Of a stretch of DNA of 64,000 nt, positions 56,001 through 64,000 are shown one piece after another. This stretch comes from Salinarimonas sp. (GTDB lineage: Bacteria; Pseudomonadota; Alphaproteobacteria; Rhizobiales; Beijerinckiaceae), in contig NZ_CP157794.1 in assembly GCF_040111675.1 (NCBI RefSeq), positions 2,005,501-2,069,500 of the forward strand, in the 5' to 3' direction. The number at the start of each line of letters is the position of its first letter. The stretch's first letter is position 1. The notes beneath the pieces are model-generated. The model saw only the letters and a program-made list of their open reading frames with translations. It was not told where the DNA came from and did no database searches. Made by a program: the position numbers and the translations under genes.

Positions 56001-56189
56001 GGCGCGCCCTCGACGCAATGGTGGACCGAGCTTGCGAGCGCCATCGCCGGCGGCCTCGCCTTCGCCACCGTGCTGACCCTCGTCCTCACCCCGGCGATGC
56101 TGGTGCTCGGCGCCCGTGTCGGCGCAGCGGGGGATCGGCTGGCGGAGCGCTTCCGGCGGCGCGGCGCGGAAGCGGAGGCGGCGGAGTAG
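53028..56189 (+). CDS. RND efflux pump, inner-membrane permease
   Basis: 1053 residues, the size of AcrB-type pumps, with twelve membrane segments and two large periplasmic loops. The segment-4 proton-relay motif reads GMLVDGAIVTTE: Asp398 is kept but the second Asp of the usual VDDAIV is Gly399. The matching segment-10 site is VNNNIVLIDTYND, without the usual Lys. These changes mark a subfamily distinct from AcrB. It exports drugs, metals or lipids out of the cell using proton flow; the cargo is unknown. Confidence 0.93.
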   Translation: MNAIIDAAFSRTRSVVMLLAFVLTLGTVSYVVIPKESAPDVPIPIVYVSVAYEGIAPDDAERLLVRPLESELQSLEGLDEMSATAAEGYASVQLEFEAGYDSDEALDAVREAVDRAQPELPAGAEEPVVQEVNIALFPILTVVLSGPIPERALVSIANDLQDRIEGLAGVLEVDIGGDRDELLEVLIDPVALETYGISFEGLVQQIQRNNRLIAAGALENSAGRVVLKVPGVIEDVEDVLSLPVKVVGDTVVTFADVAVPRRTFRDPEGFARIDGQPAVALEVKKRIGANIIETVEAVRALVAERQETWPAALSVSYLQDESKQIRTMLGDLQNNVLSAIVIVMIVIIATLGLRTAFLVGLSIPGAFLAGIVAIYFLGYTLNIVVLFSLILVVGMLVDGAIVTTELADRRMAEGARPREAYAHAAKRMAWPIISATATTLAVFLPLLFWGGVVGEFMKYLPITVMLTLAASLAMALVFIPVLGGMFGRPGAQGERQLAALRAAEGGDLDEIGGATGAYLRGLRWAVARPALTLVLAFALLVGAIAAYGAYGRGVEFFPEVEPDFAQIQVQARGNLSVWEKDALVRRIETRVLDLPALEHVYARTVSGSQGRQLAEDVIGVIQLDLHEWDVRPPAAEILADIRELTADIPGVKLEIREQQGGPGQGKPVELRVTGRDGDGRLARATEIVRETMVELGGFVDVADTRPLPGVEWELVVDRTEAARYGADIALLGQVVQLFTTGLQVAEYRPETAEGEVDIRVRFPATDRSLAQLEQLRIPTGQGLVPIRNFVEFRPTPRTGTIQRVDARRVITITADVTEGLLASERTAALRAALDGADLPAGVSLVFAGQDEEQREAASFLFQAFGAAIFLMLIILVTQFNSLYQAALVLSAIVFSTAGVLIGLLVTGRPFGVVMGGIGVIALAGIVVNNNIVLIDTYNDLLRRGLDPVEAVLRTGAQRLRPVVLTSATTVLGLTPMVLGVNIDLVGREILVGAPSTQWWTELASAIAGGLAFATVLTLVLTPAMLVLGARVGAAGDRLAERFRRRGAEAEAAE

Positions 56190-56198
56190 GTCGCCGCC

Positions 56199-57086
56199 TC
56201 ACTCCAATCCTTCGCGCGCGATCGCCCGCTTGCCGCGCAGGAAGTCCCGGGCGCCGGCGAGCGTGCCGGCGTGCCGTTCCATGCGCTTGCGGTTGCGAAC
56301 CAGCGCCGCGAGGGCGAGCTTCACGGCCGAGCGGGCGATCCACGGCCACGGGCTCTCGCGGCGTCCCCATTTCCGGGCGACGTAGAGGCGCGACCAGGCC
56401 ATGTGGTAGCGGACCTTGAACGTCCGGCCGGGGCGCGGGCTGGAGGATCGTCCCCGCAGGTGCCGCGCCACCGCGCCGTCGACATGGACGAGGGCGCGCC
56501 CGCGCGCGGCGACCCGGGCGCACAGGTCGTCGTCCTCGTAGAAGAGGAAGATGTCCGCGTCGAAGCCGCCGAGCGCGAGGAACAGGTCCCGCGGCGCGAG
56601 CAGGCAGGCGCCGGAGAGGAAGGGGGCGCAGCAATCCCCCTCGATCGTCCATTTGCGGCCGCGGACATTGTGCAGGAAGGGCGAGAGCGACGAGCGCATG
56701 GCGAAGAAATGGCGTCCGTCCGGCTCGATCAGACGCGGGGCGAGAAGGCCGGCGTCGGGATAGAGGCGGGCGGCGGCCAGGAGCGCCGCGACGGCGCCGG
56801 GCTCGAAGGTCAGGTCCGGGTTGACGAGGAGCACGAAGGGCGTCGCCGCTTCCTGCACGCCGATGTTCATCGCGCGGCCGAAGCCCTCGTTGCGCGGGCT
56901 GGCGATCACCCGGGCGCCGGCCTCCTCCGCCACCTCGCGGGACGCGTCGAGGGAGGCGTTGTCGACGACGATCGCCGGCACGCCTTCGGCGGCGAGCGAG
57001 GCGAGGCAGGCGCCGAGCACGCCGGCGCTGTCGTGGCTCACGACGATCGCCGTGAGCGTCTCCCCATGGGCGAACGTCTCCGCCAT
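56199..57086 (-). CDS. GT2-family glycosyltransferase (rhamnosyltransferase-like)
   Basis: 295 residues. GT-A blocks are TAIVVSHDSAGVLGACLASL (about 11-30), VVDNASLDAS, ASPRNEGFGRAMNIGV, the metal-binding VNPD (about 88-91), and FLFYEDDDLCARVAARG, typical of dTDP-rhamnosyl transferases. It probably adds L-rhamnose made by the rfb genes upstream in the same operon to a cell-surface polysaccharide. It starts 7 bases after the methyltransferase stop. Confidence 0.88.
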   Translation of the reverse strand: MAETFAHGETLTAIVVSHDSAGVLGACLASLAAEGVPAIVVDNASLDASREVAEEAGARVIASPRNEGFGRAMNIGVQEAATPFVLLVNPDLTFEPGAVAALLAAARLYPDAGLLAPRLIEPDGRHFFAMRSSLSPFLHNVRGRKWTIEGDCCAPFLSGACLLAPRDLFLALGGFDADIFLFYEDDDLCARVAARGRALVHVDGAVARHLRGRSSSPRPGRTFKVRYHMAWSRLYVARKWGRRESPWPWIARSAVKLALAALVRNRKRMERHAGTLAGARDFLRGKRAIAREGLE

Positions 57087-57093
57087 CCCGGCC

Positions 57094-57735
57094 TCAGCGT
57101 CGCTCGGCGACGACGAGATGCTGCTTGATCATCAGCTCGTCGAGGCCGCGGAAGGTCAGCCGGGAGAGGAGCGCGCGCCCGCTGAGCGGCTTCCAAGGGT
57201 GGGCGTTGCCGGCATGGATCACGGGCAGCCCGCCGCTCTCCGCGAGCGCGATCGCGGTGTCGCGCACGAAGAAGCGCAGATGCGTGCGGTCGAGCAGGCC
57301 CGCGTCGCGGTAGTGGAAATCCCCGCGCAGGGCGAGGTTTCGGATGAACTTCCAGTTCCGGACGTTCGGCACGCTGACGATCAGCCGCCCGCCGGGCGCG
57401 ATCAGGGCGGAAAGCCGGGACACCGTGGTCCACGGATCGACGAGGTGCTCCAGCACGTCGAGGCACAGGACGAGATCGAGGCTCTCGGGCGCGATGCGCT
57501 CCTCCAGCGGAAGGCCCTGCACGTCCCCGGTCCAGATCGCGTCGCAGACGGAGCGTGCCGCCTCGGCGGAGGCCGGCACGTATTCCACGCCGCCCGCCCA
57601 GGCGACCTCCCGCTGCGATTTCACGAAGGCCGTCGTCGCGCCGTCGCCGCAGCCGACGTCGAGCATGCGCGAGACCCGCGCCGGCAGATGCGGCGCGATC
57701 TCCGTGCGCGCGGTGGCGTAGTAGCGGCGATCCAT
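57094..57735 (-). CDS. class I SAM-dependent methyltransferase
   Basis: 213 residues. The SAM-binding glycine motif is MLDVGCGDGATT (about 24-35), followed by GGVEYVP, DLVLCLDVLEHLVDPW and LIAPGGRLIVSVPNV. Surface-glycan operons often carry such enzymes to methylate sugars or cap chains. It lies between rfbA and the GT2 gene; the 78-base gap to rfbA has no terminator. Acceptor unknown. Confidence 0.9.
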   Translation of the reverse strand: MDRRYYATARTEIAPHLPARVSRMLDVGCGDGATTAFVKSQREVAWAGGVEYVPASAEAARSVCDAIWTGDVQGLPLEERIAPESLDLVLCLDVLEHLVDPWTTVSRLSALIAPGGRLIVSVPNVRNWKFIRNLALRGDFHYRDAGLLDRTHLRFFVRDTAIALAESGGLPVIHAGNAHPWKPLSGRALLSRLTFRGLDELMIKQHLVVAERR

Positions 57736-57813
57736 CTCGGCTCCGTCGGGGATGCGGCCCGCCCCGGCTGTACGGGATGGCGCACGCCGGCGCAATGTCG
57801 CAGCCGTGGCGGC

Positions 57814-58686
57814 TCACTCCCGCGCCACGGATTCCAGATAGGCGCCGTATTCCGACTTGCCGAGCGCTCGCGCCATGGCCAGCACGTCCTCGCGGCCGAT
57901 CCAGCCGAGCTGATAGGCGACCTCCTCGGGGCAGGCGATCCGATGGCCCTGGCGCTTCACCAGCGCGCGAACGAACTCGGAGGCCTCGAGCAGGCTGTCC
58001 GGGGTGCCGGTGTCGAGCCAGGCGTAGCCGCGGCCGAGGCGGGCGACGCGGAGGTCGCCGCGCGCGAGATAGGCGCTGTTGACGTCCGTGATCTCGAGCT
58101 CGCCGCGCGCCGAGGGCCGGATGCCGCGGGCGATCTCGACGACGTCCGCGTCGTAGAAGTAGAGCCCCGTCACCGCCCAGGACGAGCGCGGCGCCTTCGG
58201 CTTCTCCTCGATGGAGAGCGCCCGGCCCTGCGCGTCGAACTCGACGACGCCGTAGCGCTCGGGGTCGCTGACGCGATAGGCGAAGACGACGGCGCCGCCC
58301 GACTCCGCCGCGGCGCGCGCGCGGGCGAGCTCCTCGGGCAGGCCGTGCCCGAAATAGACGTTGTCGCCGAGGATCAGGGCCGACGGTCCGCCGGCCACGA
58401 AGTCCGCCCCGATGTGATAGGCCTGTGCCAGCCCCTCCGGCCGCTCCTGTGCGGCGTAGGACAGGGACAGCCCCCATTGCGTCCCGTCGCCGAGGAGCGC
58501 CCGGAAGCGCTCGACGTCGGGCGGGGTGGTGATGACGAGGATCTCCCGGATGCCGGCCAGCATCAGCGTCGTGAGCGGGTAGTAGATCATCGGCTTGTCG
58601 TAGACCGGCAGCAGCTGCTTCGAGACGACGTGCGTCATCGGGTAGAGCCGCGTTCCGGAACCGCCGGCGAGGATGATGCCCTTCAT
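57814..58686 (-). CDS. rfbA: glucose-1-phosphate thymidylyltransferase
   Basis: 290 residues. Nucleotidyltransferase blocks are [13 protein letters not shown] (6-18) and [15 protein letters not shown] (23-37), then [13 protein letters not shown] and [17 protein letters not shown]. It joins dTTP and glucose-1-phosphate to dTDP-glucose, the first step of dTDP-L-rhamnose synthesis. Its ATG overlaps the rfbD stop (ATGA). Confidence 0.96.
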   Translation of the reverse strand: MKGIILAGGSGTRLYPMTHVVSKQLLPVYDKPMIYYPLTTLMLAGIREILVITTPPDVERFRALLGDGTQWGLSLSYAAQERPEGLAQAYHIGADFVAGGPSALILGDNVYFGHGLPEELARARAAAESGGAVVFAYRVSDPERYGVVEFDAQGRALSIEEKPKAPRSSWAVTGLYFYDADVVEIARGIRPSARGELEITDVNSAYLARGDLRVARLGRGYAWLDTGTPDSLLEASEFVRALVKRQGHRIACPEEVAYQLGWIGREDVLAMARALGKSEYGAYLESVARE

Positions 58687-59588
58687 GTCCGCTCCTTTTC
58701 CGGGTCGGCGCGCGCGGCGAGGGCGCTCGCGACGACCTCTCCGATCGGCGTGCGCCAATCGGGCAGCGCCACGCCGTAGGCCCGCGCGATCCGGGCGGTG
58801 TCGAGCCGCGCGTCGGCGGGACGCGCCGCCGGCGTCGGATACTCGGCCGTCGCGATGCGGCGCACGCGGGCGTGCGGCCCTCCGCGCGCGGCGCTCTGCG
58901 CGAAGATCGCCTCGGCGAAATCCGCCCAGGTCGCCTCGCCGCGGCAGGTCGTGTGAAACACGCCGACGAGGCCGGGAGCGGGATCGCGGGCGAGCCGCAG
59001 GCCGACCGCGAGCGCGCCCTCCGCCACCGCGGACGCCGGCGTCGGCGCGCCGCGCTGGTCGGCCACGACCGCGACCTCCTCGCGCTCGGCCGCGAGCCGG
59101 AGCATCGTCGTCAGGAAGTTGCGCCCGCCCGCCGAATAGACCCAGGCGGTGCGCAGGATCGCGTGACGCGGGTTCGCCGCCGCCACGGCTGCCTCTCCCG
59201 CGGCCTTGGACCGGCCGTAGGCGTTCTGCGGCGCGATCGCGTCGCTCTCGCGGTAGGGCCGGCCGAGGCGCCCGTCGAAGACGTAATCCGTCGAGATCTG
59301 GACGACCGGCGCGCCGAGCTCCGCCGCGGCCGCGGAGACGGCGCCCGCGCCGTCGGCGTTGATCCGAAGGGCCCGCGCCTCGTCGGCCTCCGCGGCGTCG
59401 ACCGCCGTGTAGGCGGCCGCGTTGATCACGACGTCGGGGCGCGCGCGCGCCAGCGCCGGGGCGATCGTCGCGGGCTCTTCGAGGTCGAGTTCCGGCCGCC
59501 CGATGGCGACGATCTCGACGTCGGCGGTCGCGAGGCACTGAAGCGCCCGAGCCACTTGTCCGTCCCGCCCCGTGACGACGACCCGCAT
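58683..59588 (-). CDS. rfbD: dTDP-4-dehydrorhamnose reductase
   Basis: 301 residues. NADPH-binding [14 protein letters not shown] starts the protein; [24 protein letters not shown] and YGRSK (catalytic Tyr/Lys) follow. It reduces dTDP-4-keto-rhamnose to dTDP-L-rhamnose, the last step. The chosen ATG follows GAGG; a GTG four codons earlier would overlap the rfbC stop as GTGA. Confidence 0.95.
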   Translation of the reverse strand: MRVVVTGRDGQVARALQCLATADVEIVAIGRPELDLEEPATIAPALARARPDVVINAAAYTAVDAAEADEARALRINADGAGAVSAAAAELGAPVVQISTDYVFDGRLGRPYRESDAIAPQNAYGRSKAAGEAAVAAANPRHAILRTAWVYSAGGRNFLTTMLRLAAEREEVAVVADQRGAPTPASAVAEGALAVGLRLARDPAPGLVGVFHTTCRGEATWADFAEAIFAQSAARGGPHARVRRIATAEYPTPAARPADARLDTARIARAYGVALPDWRTPIGEVVASALAARADPEKERT

Positions 59589-59596
59589 GGCGCGCC

Positions 59597-60151
59597 TCAC
59601 CGGAAATAGGCCGGCAGGTCCGCGAGGAGCGGATGCCGGCGGTCCTTGTCCGACAGGATCAGGCGCTCCGGCGGCAGAGGCCAGGCGATGCCGAGCGCGG
59701 GATCGTCGAAGGCGATGCCGTGGTCATGGGCAGGCGCGTAGGGCGCGCTCACCTTGTAGAGCACCTGCGTGCCCGGCTCGAGCGTGACGAAGCCGTGGGC
59801 GAAGCCGACGGGCACGAGAAGCTGGCGGCCGTCCTCCGCCGAAAGCTCCACCGCGATATGGCGCCCGTAGGTGGGCGACGCGCGGCGGATGTCGACGGCG
59901 ACGTCCAGGATGCGCCCGCGCACGACCCGCACCAGCTTGTCCTGCGCGAAGGGCGGGCTCTGGAAATGCAGACCGCGCAGCGTGCCCGTCTCGGCGGAGA
60001 GGGATTCGTTGTCCTGCACGAAGTCGATCGCGATGCCGGCCTCCACCAGCGCCTCGCGCTTCCAGGTCTCGGCGAACCAGCCCCGCGCGTCGCCGTGGCG
60101 CTTCGGGATGATGATCTTCACGGCCGCGATCTCGGTCGCCTCGATGCGCAT
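59597..60151 (-). CDS. rfbC: dTDP-4-dehydrorhamnose 3,5-epimerase
   Basis: 184 residues, a cupin. [17 protein letters not shown], the catalytic His62 in [21 protein letters not shown] and the Tyr132 in VLYKVS are all present. It epimerises dTDP-4-keto-6-deoxyglucose at C3 and C5. Its ATG shares one base with the rfbB stop (TGATG). Confidence 0.96.
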   Translation of the reverse strand: MRIEATEIAAVKIIIPKRHGDARGWFAETWKREALVEAGIAIDFVQDNESLSAETGTLRGLHFQSPPFAQDKLVRVVRGRILDVAVDIRRASPTYGRHIAVELSAEDGRQLLVPVGFAHGFVTLEPGTQVLYKVSAPYAPAHDHGIAFDDPALGIAWPLPPERLILSDKDRRHPLLADLPAYFR

Positions 60152-61221
60152 CAGCCCGCTCCCGCTCCCGCCCCGAGCCGCTCGCCGCGATAGACGCCCG
60201 TGCGCACCCGCTCCCACCAGGCGCGGTTCTCGATATACCAGCGCACGGTCTCGACGACGCCGTCCTCGAAGCGACGCGTCGGCTCCCAGCCGAGCTCGCG
60301 CGCGGCCTTGCCGGCGTCGATGGCGTAGCGGGCGTCGTGTCCCGGACGGTCGGCGACGTAGGTGATCAGCCGCTCGCGCGGGCCGATGGCGGGATCGGGC
60401 GCGAGCCTGTCGAGCGCGGCGCAGACGGCGTGCACGACGTCGATGTTGCGCCGCTCCGCGCCCCCGCCGATGCAGTAGGTCTCCCCCGGCCGGCCGCGCG
60501 CGGCGACGGTCGCGAGCGCAGCGACGTGATCCTCCACGTGCAGCCAGTCGCGCACGTTCTCGCCCCGCCCGTAGACGGGCAGCGGCTTGCCCTCGAGCCC
60601 GTTGAGGATCATCAGCGGGATCAGCTTCTCCGGGAATTGGTAGGGGCCGTAATTGTTGGAGCAGTTGGTGACCAGCGTCGGCAGCCCGTAGGTGTGCGCC
60701 CACGCCCGCACGAAATGGTCGCTCGACGCCTTCGAAGCCGAATAGGGCGAGCGCGGGTCGTAGGCCGTGGTCTCGCTGAAGGCGCCCTCGGGTCCGAGCG
60801 AACCGAAGACCTCGTCCGTCGAGACGTGGTGGAAGCGAAAACGCGCGCGCCGCGCCTCCGGCAGCCTGCGCCAGTGCCTCAGGGCCGCCTCGAGCAGAGC
60901 CACGGTTCCCACGACGTTGGTGCGCACGAAGGCGGCGGGGCCGTCGATGGAGCGGTCGACATGCGTCTCCGCCGCGAGGTGGACCACGAGATCCGGGGAG
61001 AAGCTCTCCACCGTCTCGTCGACCGCGCGCTCGTCGGCGACGTCCGCCCGGACGAACGAGACGCGCGGATCCCGCGCCACCGGCTCGAGGGAATCGAGGT
61101 TGCCCGCGTAGGTCAGCGCGTCGAGCACCAGCACCGTGTCGGTCGTCTCCCGGACCAGATGGCGCGCGAGCGCCGAGCCGATGAACCCGGCGCCGCCGGT
61201 GATGAGGGTGCGTCTCGACAT
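60151..61221 (-). CDS. rfbB: dTDP-glucose 4,6-dehydratase
   Basis: 356 residues from an ATG with AAGGA upstream. NAD-binding GGAGFIGS (9-16), STDEVFG (134-140), YSASK (160-164) and [15 protein letters not shown] are the family signature blocks. It converts dTDP-glucose to the 4-keto-6-deoxy sugar. It is first in the order rfbB-rfbC-rfbD-rfbA, with overlapping starts, so all four make dTDP-L-rhamnose in the cytoplasm for the GT2 enzyme. Confidence 0.96.
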   Translation of the reverse strand: MSRRTLITGGAGFIGSALARHLVRETTDTVLVLDALTYAGNLDSLEPVARDPRVSFVRADVADERAVDETVESFSPDLVVHLAAETHVDRSIDGPAAFVRTNVVGTVALLEAALRHWRRLPEARRARFRFHHVSTDEVFGSLGPEGAFSETTAYDPRSPYSASKASSDHFVRAWAHTYGLPTLVTNCSNNYGPYQFPEKLIPLMILNGLEGKPLPVYGRGENVRDWLHVEDHVAALATVAARGRPGETYCIGGGAERRNIDVVHAVCAALDRLAPDPAIGPRERLITYVADRPGHDARYAIDAGKAARELGWEPTRRFEDGVVETVRWYIENRAWWERVRTGVYRGERLGAGAGAG

Positions 61222-61358
61222 TTTCGTCCTTGCATGGCGCGGCCTTCGGCGAGCCGACGCGGGCAATCTAGACGACGGGAACACGGGCGGAAAGCCGAGG
61301 TATGAGAGATCAACGAGACTTGATAACCCGACTCGAACGCCGCCATCGACCAGACTGA

Positions 61359-61476
61359 GTCCACCGGACTTATGCCTGTGCGCTCCTCGAGAACGGCTGC
61401 CGCGAGGTGGCGGTGACCGGCTCGCATGCGGTCGGCGTCGGACGGCTGCCGGCCGTCCACCACCGGTCCAGGCGGT
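61359..61476 (+). pseudogene. possible remnant of a PIN-domain (VapC-like) toxin gene
   Basis: One frame is open from 61359 into the insertion sequence and reads [20 protein letters not shown] then [13 protein letters not shown]. The pattern (GxREVxVTxxHAxxVxxLPxxHxD) resembles the C-terminal half of VapC-type PIN toxins, where PFDR would follow. No start, N-terminal half or continuation beyond the insertion sequence was found. This is a short match and may be chance. Confidence 0.3.
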
Positions 61477-62963
61477 CTAGGAGGCTGTCCAGCTAATTCG
61501 TTCTGCGACGCGAGTGCGTTTCGTTCGCGGGACGCGTTCGCCCCGTCTCATCCGGCCGGCCTCGGTCGGTTGTGAGCGGCGACGAGCTTCGCGATGTTGT
61601 GAGCGGTGCAGACGAGCGCCCATTCGGCCCTGACGGCGCCGAGGCCGCGCAAGAGGAGCTGGCGCATCCCGCGATCCTGCTTGATCTGCCCGAAGACGGG
61701 CTCGACGACCTGCTTGCGCAGCCTGTAGCGGCTGCGCCGCCCGGCGCGGGCGAGCGTCTCGGCCATGGCCCGGGTCAGGGGTGATTTCGAGAGGCGCCGC
61801 TCGGTCGCCGGGACCCCGGTGGCGTGCTTGGCGCGGCCGACGGCGACGTAGGCGCGGATGCGGCGCGCCTTCAGGGCGCCGAGGTTCGCCTCCGAGCAGA
61901 AGCCGGCGTCCGCCGAGATCTCGCGGGGCTTGGCTCCGAGATTGCGGCGCACGGCGTCCACCAGGGGGACGAGGGCGTCGACGTCGCCCGGATTGCTCTG
62001 GAGGCGGTGGGCGACGATCACCTGGTGGGCGGCGTCGACGGCGATCTGGGCGTTGTAGCCCTGGATGAAGCCGTCGCGGGTCGGCTGGATGCGGCTGTCG
62101 GGGTCGGTGAAGTTGCGCTGCGCCTTGTCCGGCGGGCCGCCGTCGGGCGCGCGCTTGGGCCGCCCGCGATCCTGCATGCCGCTGGAGGGACCGGGGCCGT
62201 CCTCGTCCTCGCCGCCCGCCGGCGCCGCCGCCTCGGCCTCCAGCGCGGCCTTGGCCGCCCGGATCCGCTCCAGCCGGCGCAGCTTGTCCGCCGCCCAGTC
62301 CGGCATCTCGTCCCCGCGCCGCTCGCCGTGCGCGGCATCCTCCTCGCGGTCCGCCGTCTCGGCCCGGTCGAGCCAGCCCGCCACCGCATCGGCCAGCGCC
62401 GGCTCCGCGCTCTTCATGCGGCCATAGCTCATCGCCTTGTGCCGCGAGGCGTTCGCCTTGATCTTCGTGCCGTCCAGAGCGACGTGCCCGAGCTGCACCA
62501 GTCCCGCCGCCCGGCACAGGCGCAGCACCTGCTCGAACAGGCGCCCCAGCGCCTTGAGATGGCGCTTGCGGAAGTCCGCGATCGTGCGGAAGTCCGGCCG
62601 CTGCAGGCCCGTCACCGCCATGAAGTCGACCCGCTCCTCGCAGGCTCGCGCCAGCTGGCGCGAGGAGTAGACCCCGCGGCTGTAGCCGTACAGCAGAAGC
62701 GCCACCATCATCGCCGGATGATACGGCGGATAGCCTCGCAGCTCGATGTAGGCGCTCAGGATATCCCGCAGATCCAGCCCCTCACGCACCGTCTCGCGCA
62801 CGAAGTGCGCCGCGTGCCCAGGCGGGACGAAGTCGTGAATGGACGGCGGCAGAAGCCAGCTCTGCTCGACATCCCAGGGGCGAAACGTCTTGCTCGTGCT
62901 CATGAAACAAGAGAATCACGACCGGATTCCCACGTCCAGAAAATTACTCGGACAGCCTCCTAG
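61477..62963. mobile_element. IS1182-like insertion sequence
   Basis: About 1.49 kb bounded by inverted ends: CTAGGAGGCTGTCC plus AGCTAATT at 61477-61498, and the inverted copy at 62942-62963 (19 of 22 positions match). The terminal CTAG is palindromic, so it is either part of the ends or a 4-base target duplication; the element then spans 61481-62959. One transposase gene fills it on the minus strand. It lies between rfbB and the dehydrogenase gene. Confidence 0.85.
61548..62903 (-). CDS. IS1182-family transposase
   Basis: 451 residues, intact. The N-terminal DUF772-like domain (about 20-110) has HPAMMVALLLYGYSRGVYSS, RQLARACEERVDFMAV and RPDFRTIADFRKRH. DDE residues are likely in HVALDGTKIKANAS, EISADAGFCSE and VEPVFGQIKQDRG. 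A charged Glu/Ala/Gly insert occupies about 190-260. It cuts and pastes the surrounding element. Full length suggests the element is young. Confidence 0.93.
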   Translation of the reverse strand: MSTSKTFRPWDVEQSWLLPPSIHDFVPPGHAAHFVRETVREGLDLRDILSAYIELRGYPPYHPAMMVALLLYGYSRGVYSSRQLARACEERVDFMAVTGLQRPDFRTIADFRKRHLKALGRLFEQVLRLCRAAGLVQLGHVALDGTKIKANASRHKAMSYGRMKSAEPALADAVAGWLDRAETADREEDAAHGERRGDEMPDWAADKLRRLERIRAAKAALEAEAAAPAGGEDEDGPGPSSGMQDRGRPKRAPDGGPPDKAQRNFTDPDSRIQPTRDGFIQGYNAQIAVDAAHQVIVAHRLQSNPGDVDALVPLVDAVRRNLGAKPREISADAGFCSEANLGALKARRIRAYVAVGRAKHATGVPATERRLSKSPLTRAMAETLARAGRRSRYRLRKQVVEPVFGQIKQDRGMRQLLLRGLGAVRAEWALVCTAHNIAKLVAAHNRPRPAG

Positions 62964-63068
62964 CCCTCGTGTGCAGGCGCCGATACGGCGTTCGAGGGCG
63001 CGGACGCGCGCCGGGCACGGGCTCTGCTAGGCTACGCGTACGGCGAGACCGGCAGGGGAGCGATCCGC

Positions 63069-63917
63069 ATGCGCATCGGATGTGTGGGGCTGGGCGCGAT
63101 GGGGCGGCCGATGGCCGAGCGGCTGGCGGCGGCGGGCCACGCGGTGAGCGGCTACGACCGCGACGGGACGCGGTCCGCATCGGGTGTCGCGCCGGCGCGG
63201 AGCCTCGACGACGTTCTCGACGGCGCGGAGGCGCTTCTCCTGTCGCTGCCGGATTCGCCCGCGGTGGAAACGGTGACGGGGGACGTCCTCGCCAAGGCGC
63301 GCCCGGGGCTCCTCGTCGTCGACACCTCGACCGCGGATCCGCTCTCCACCCGTCGCCTGCAGGCGCAGGCCGCCGAGCGCGGGGTCGGCTTCGTCGACGC
63401 GCCGGTCTCCGGCGGTGCGAAGGGCGCGGCCGAGGGCCGGCTCCTCGCCATGCTCGGCGGGGCGGACGCCGATCTCGACCGCGCCGAGGCGCTGCTCGCG
63501 CCGCTGACGCGCCAGGTCGTGCGCTGCGGCGGCCCGGGCGCGGGGAACGTCGCCAAGCTCGTCAACAACCTGCTCTGCGCCGCCCATCTCCTGATCGCCG
63601 GCGAGGCGCTCAGGCTCGGCGAGGCTGCGGGGATCGACCCGCAGGCGCTCGCCGCGGTGCTCGCCGCCGGCTCCGGCCGCTCGGCCGCCACCGAGACCAA
63701 CCTGCCCGCCTGGGTGCTCTCCGGCGCCTACGACAGCGGCTTCTCCATGGGCCTGATGGCGAAGGACGTGCGCCTCGCCCGCGGGCTCGCCGGCGAGGTC
63801 GCGGCGCTCGGGCCGCTCGCCGAGGCCGTGGCGACGCTGGTCGCCGAGGGCGAGGGGCGCTTCGGCGCGGGGGCGGATTTCAACCGTCTGGTCGATCTCG
63901 GACGGGGAGAATCGTGA
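63069..63917 (+). CDS. NAD(P)-dependent 3-hydroxyisobutyrate dehydrogenase-like enzyme
   Basis: 282 residues. The Rossmann motif is GLGAMG (7-12), the family signature FVDAPVSGGAKGA follows near 112-124, and the catalytic lysine is in GNVAKLVNNLL (about residue 163). It oxidises a 3-hydroxy acid. RBS GGGGAG is upstream. Its stop shares a base with the next gene's ATG (TGATG), so the pair probably works on one metabolite. Confidence 0.9.
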   Translation: MRIGCVGLGAMGRPMAERLAAAGHAVSGYDRDGTRSASGVAPARSLDDVLDGAEALLLSLPDSPAVETVTGDVLAKARPGLLVVDTSTADPLSTRRLQAQAAERGVGFVDAPVSGGAKGAAEGRLLAMLGGADADLDRAEALLAPLTRQVVRCGGPGAGNVAKLVNNLLCAAHLLIAGEALRLGEAAGIDPQALAAVLAAGSGRSAATETNLPAWVLSGAYDSGFSMGLMAKDVRLARGLAGEVAALGPLAEAVATLVAEGEGRFGAGADFNRLVDLGRGES

Positions 63918-64000
63918 TGCGCGCGGACATCCTGCATAAGCACTGGCCCGAGGCGATCGGCAGCCTGATCGAGGGCGCGATCGTGCCGGGGGAGGGCGAG
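63917..64000 (+). CDS. partial gene, possibly aldehyde dehydrogenase N-terminus
   Basis: Only the first 28 residues are in the window: MRADILHKHWPEAIGSLIEG then AIVPGEGE. The G-x-x-x-x-G-E-G-E start and a partner 3-hydroxy acid dehydrogenase suggest an aldehyde dehydrogenase, but the fragment is too short to prove it. The ATG overlaps the upstream stop. Confidence 0.4.
   Translation, partial: MRADILHKHWPEAIGSLIEGAIVPGEGE

Noticed and set aside
59589..59600. GTG start for rfbD overlapping rfbC
   Set aside because: Possible, but the ATG at 59588 has GAGG upstream and starts directly with the NADPH motif as in other RfbD proteins.

Overview
The window reads as a chromosomal segment of a high-GC alphaproteobacterium, most likely of the order Hyphomicrobiales (Rhizobiales). 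Reasons, all inferred from sequence character: coding GC of roughly 70-75%, an Anbu/ATP-grasp/alpha-E/transglutaminase cluster, an AglR/ThuR-like LacI regulator beside a ThuEFGK-like sugar importer, a TadG-like protein, a CtrA-type box, and a REP-like intergenic palindrome of the kind common in this order. No rRNA, tRNA, CRISPR array, prophage or plasmid backbone was seen. About 50 genes are densely packed, with many 1-4 base start/stop overlaps that mark operons.

Layout. 0-6.4 kb: a partial DUF6653 membrane protein, a small SGNH hydrolase, an altronate-dehydratase-family enzyme, a TadG-like vWA protein, and a pyrimidine (ThiXY-like) permease plus binding protein without an ATPase. 6.4-10.1 kb: a secreted unknown protein overlapping a class A penicillin-binding protein. 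10.5-15.3 kb: a 1596-residue DUF4011-helicase-nuclease-DUF3320 protein. 15.3-18.4 kb: a LysR regulator divergent from a gamma-butyrobetaine-dioxygenase-like enzyme and a DMT exporter, with a clear LysR box between them. 18.3-24.2 kb: a LacI regulator divergent from a complete sugar ABC importer; two copies of one palindromic operator sit on the two promoters. 24.2-28.4 kb: the four-gene Anbu proteasome-like cluster, whose transglutaminase member has lost its catalytic cysteine. 28.5-37.6 kb: LysE exporter, tyrosinase with a secreted companion, RadC, a small unknown, an acyl-CoA synthetase-like enzyme, a chemoreceptor, xanthine phosphoribosyltransferase and a CinA/MoaB-like protein.

37.8-39.3 kb is a lone, clearly AT-richer gene of unknown function, probably acquired. 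Then come trehalose-6-phosphate synthase, a REP-like palindrome, catalase, a second class A PBP operon with DUF1214 and DUF1254 genes (preceded by a CtrA-type site), YcgN, an uncharacterised overlapping gene pair (47.3-48.5 kb), an AI-2E family transporter, a formamidase-family enzyme, a TrkA_C membrane protein and an RND efflux pair. 56.2-61.2 kb is a dTDP-L-rhamnose operon (rfbBCDA) running into a methyltransferase and a GT2 glycosyltransferase. An IS1182-like element (61.48-62.96 kb) lies upstream of rfbB and appears to cut a PIN-domain toxin remnant. The window ends in a 3-hydroxyisobutyrate-dehydrogenase-like gene overlapping the start of another CDS.

The least explained parts are the Anbu cluster with its cysteine-less transglutaminase, the foreign-looking 508-residue gene, the 142/237-residue pair, and the giant helicase-nuclease. 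Start positions were set by reading ribosome-binding sites and gene overlaps; all functional calls are from motif recognition without database searching.
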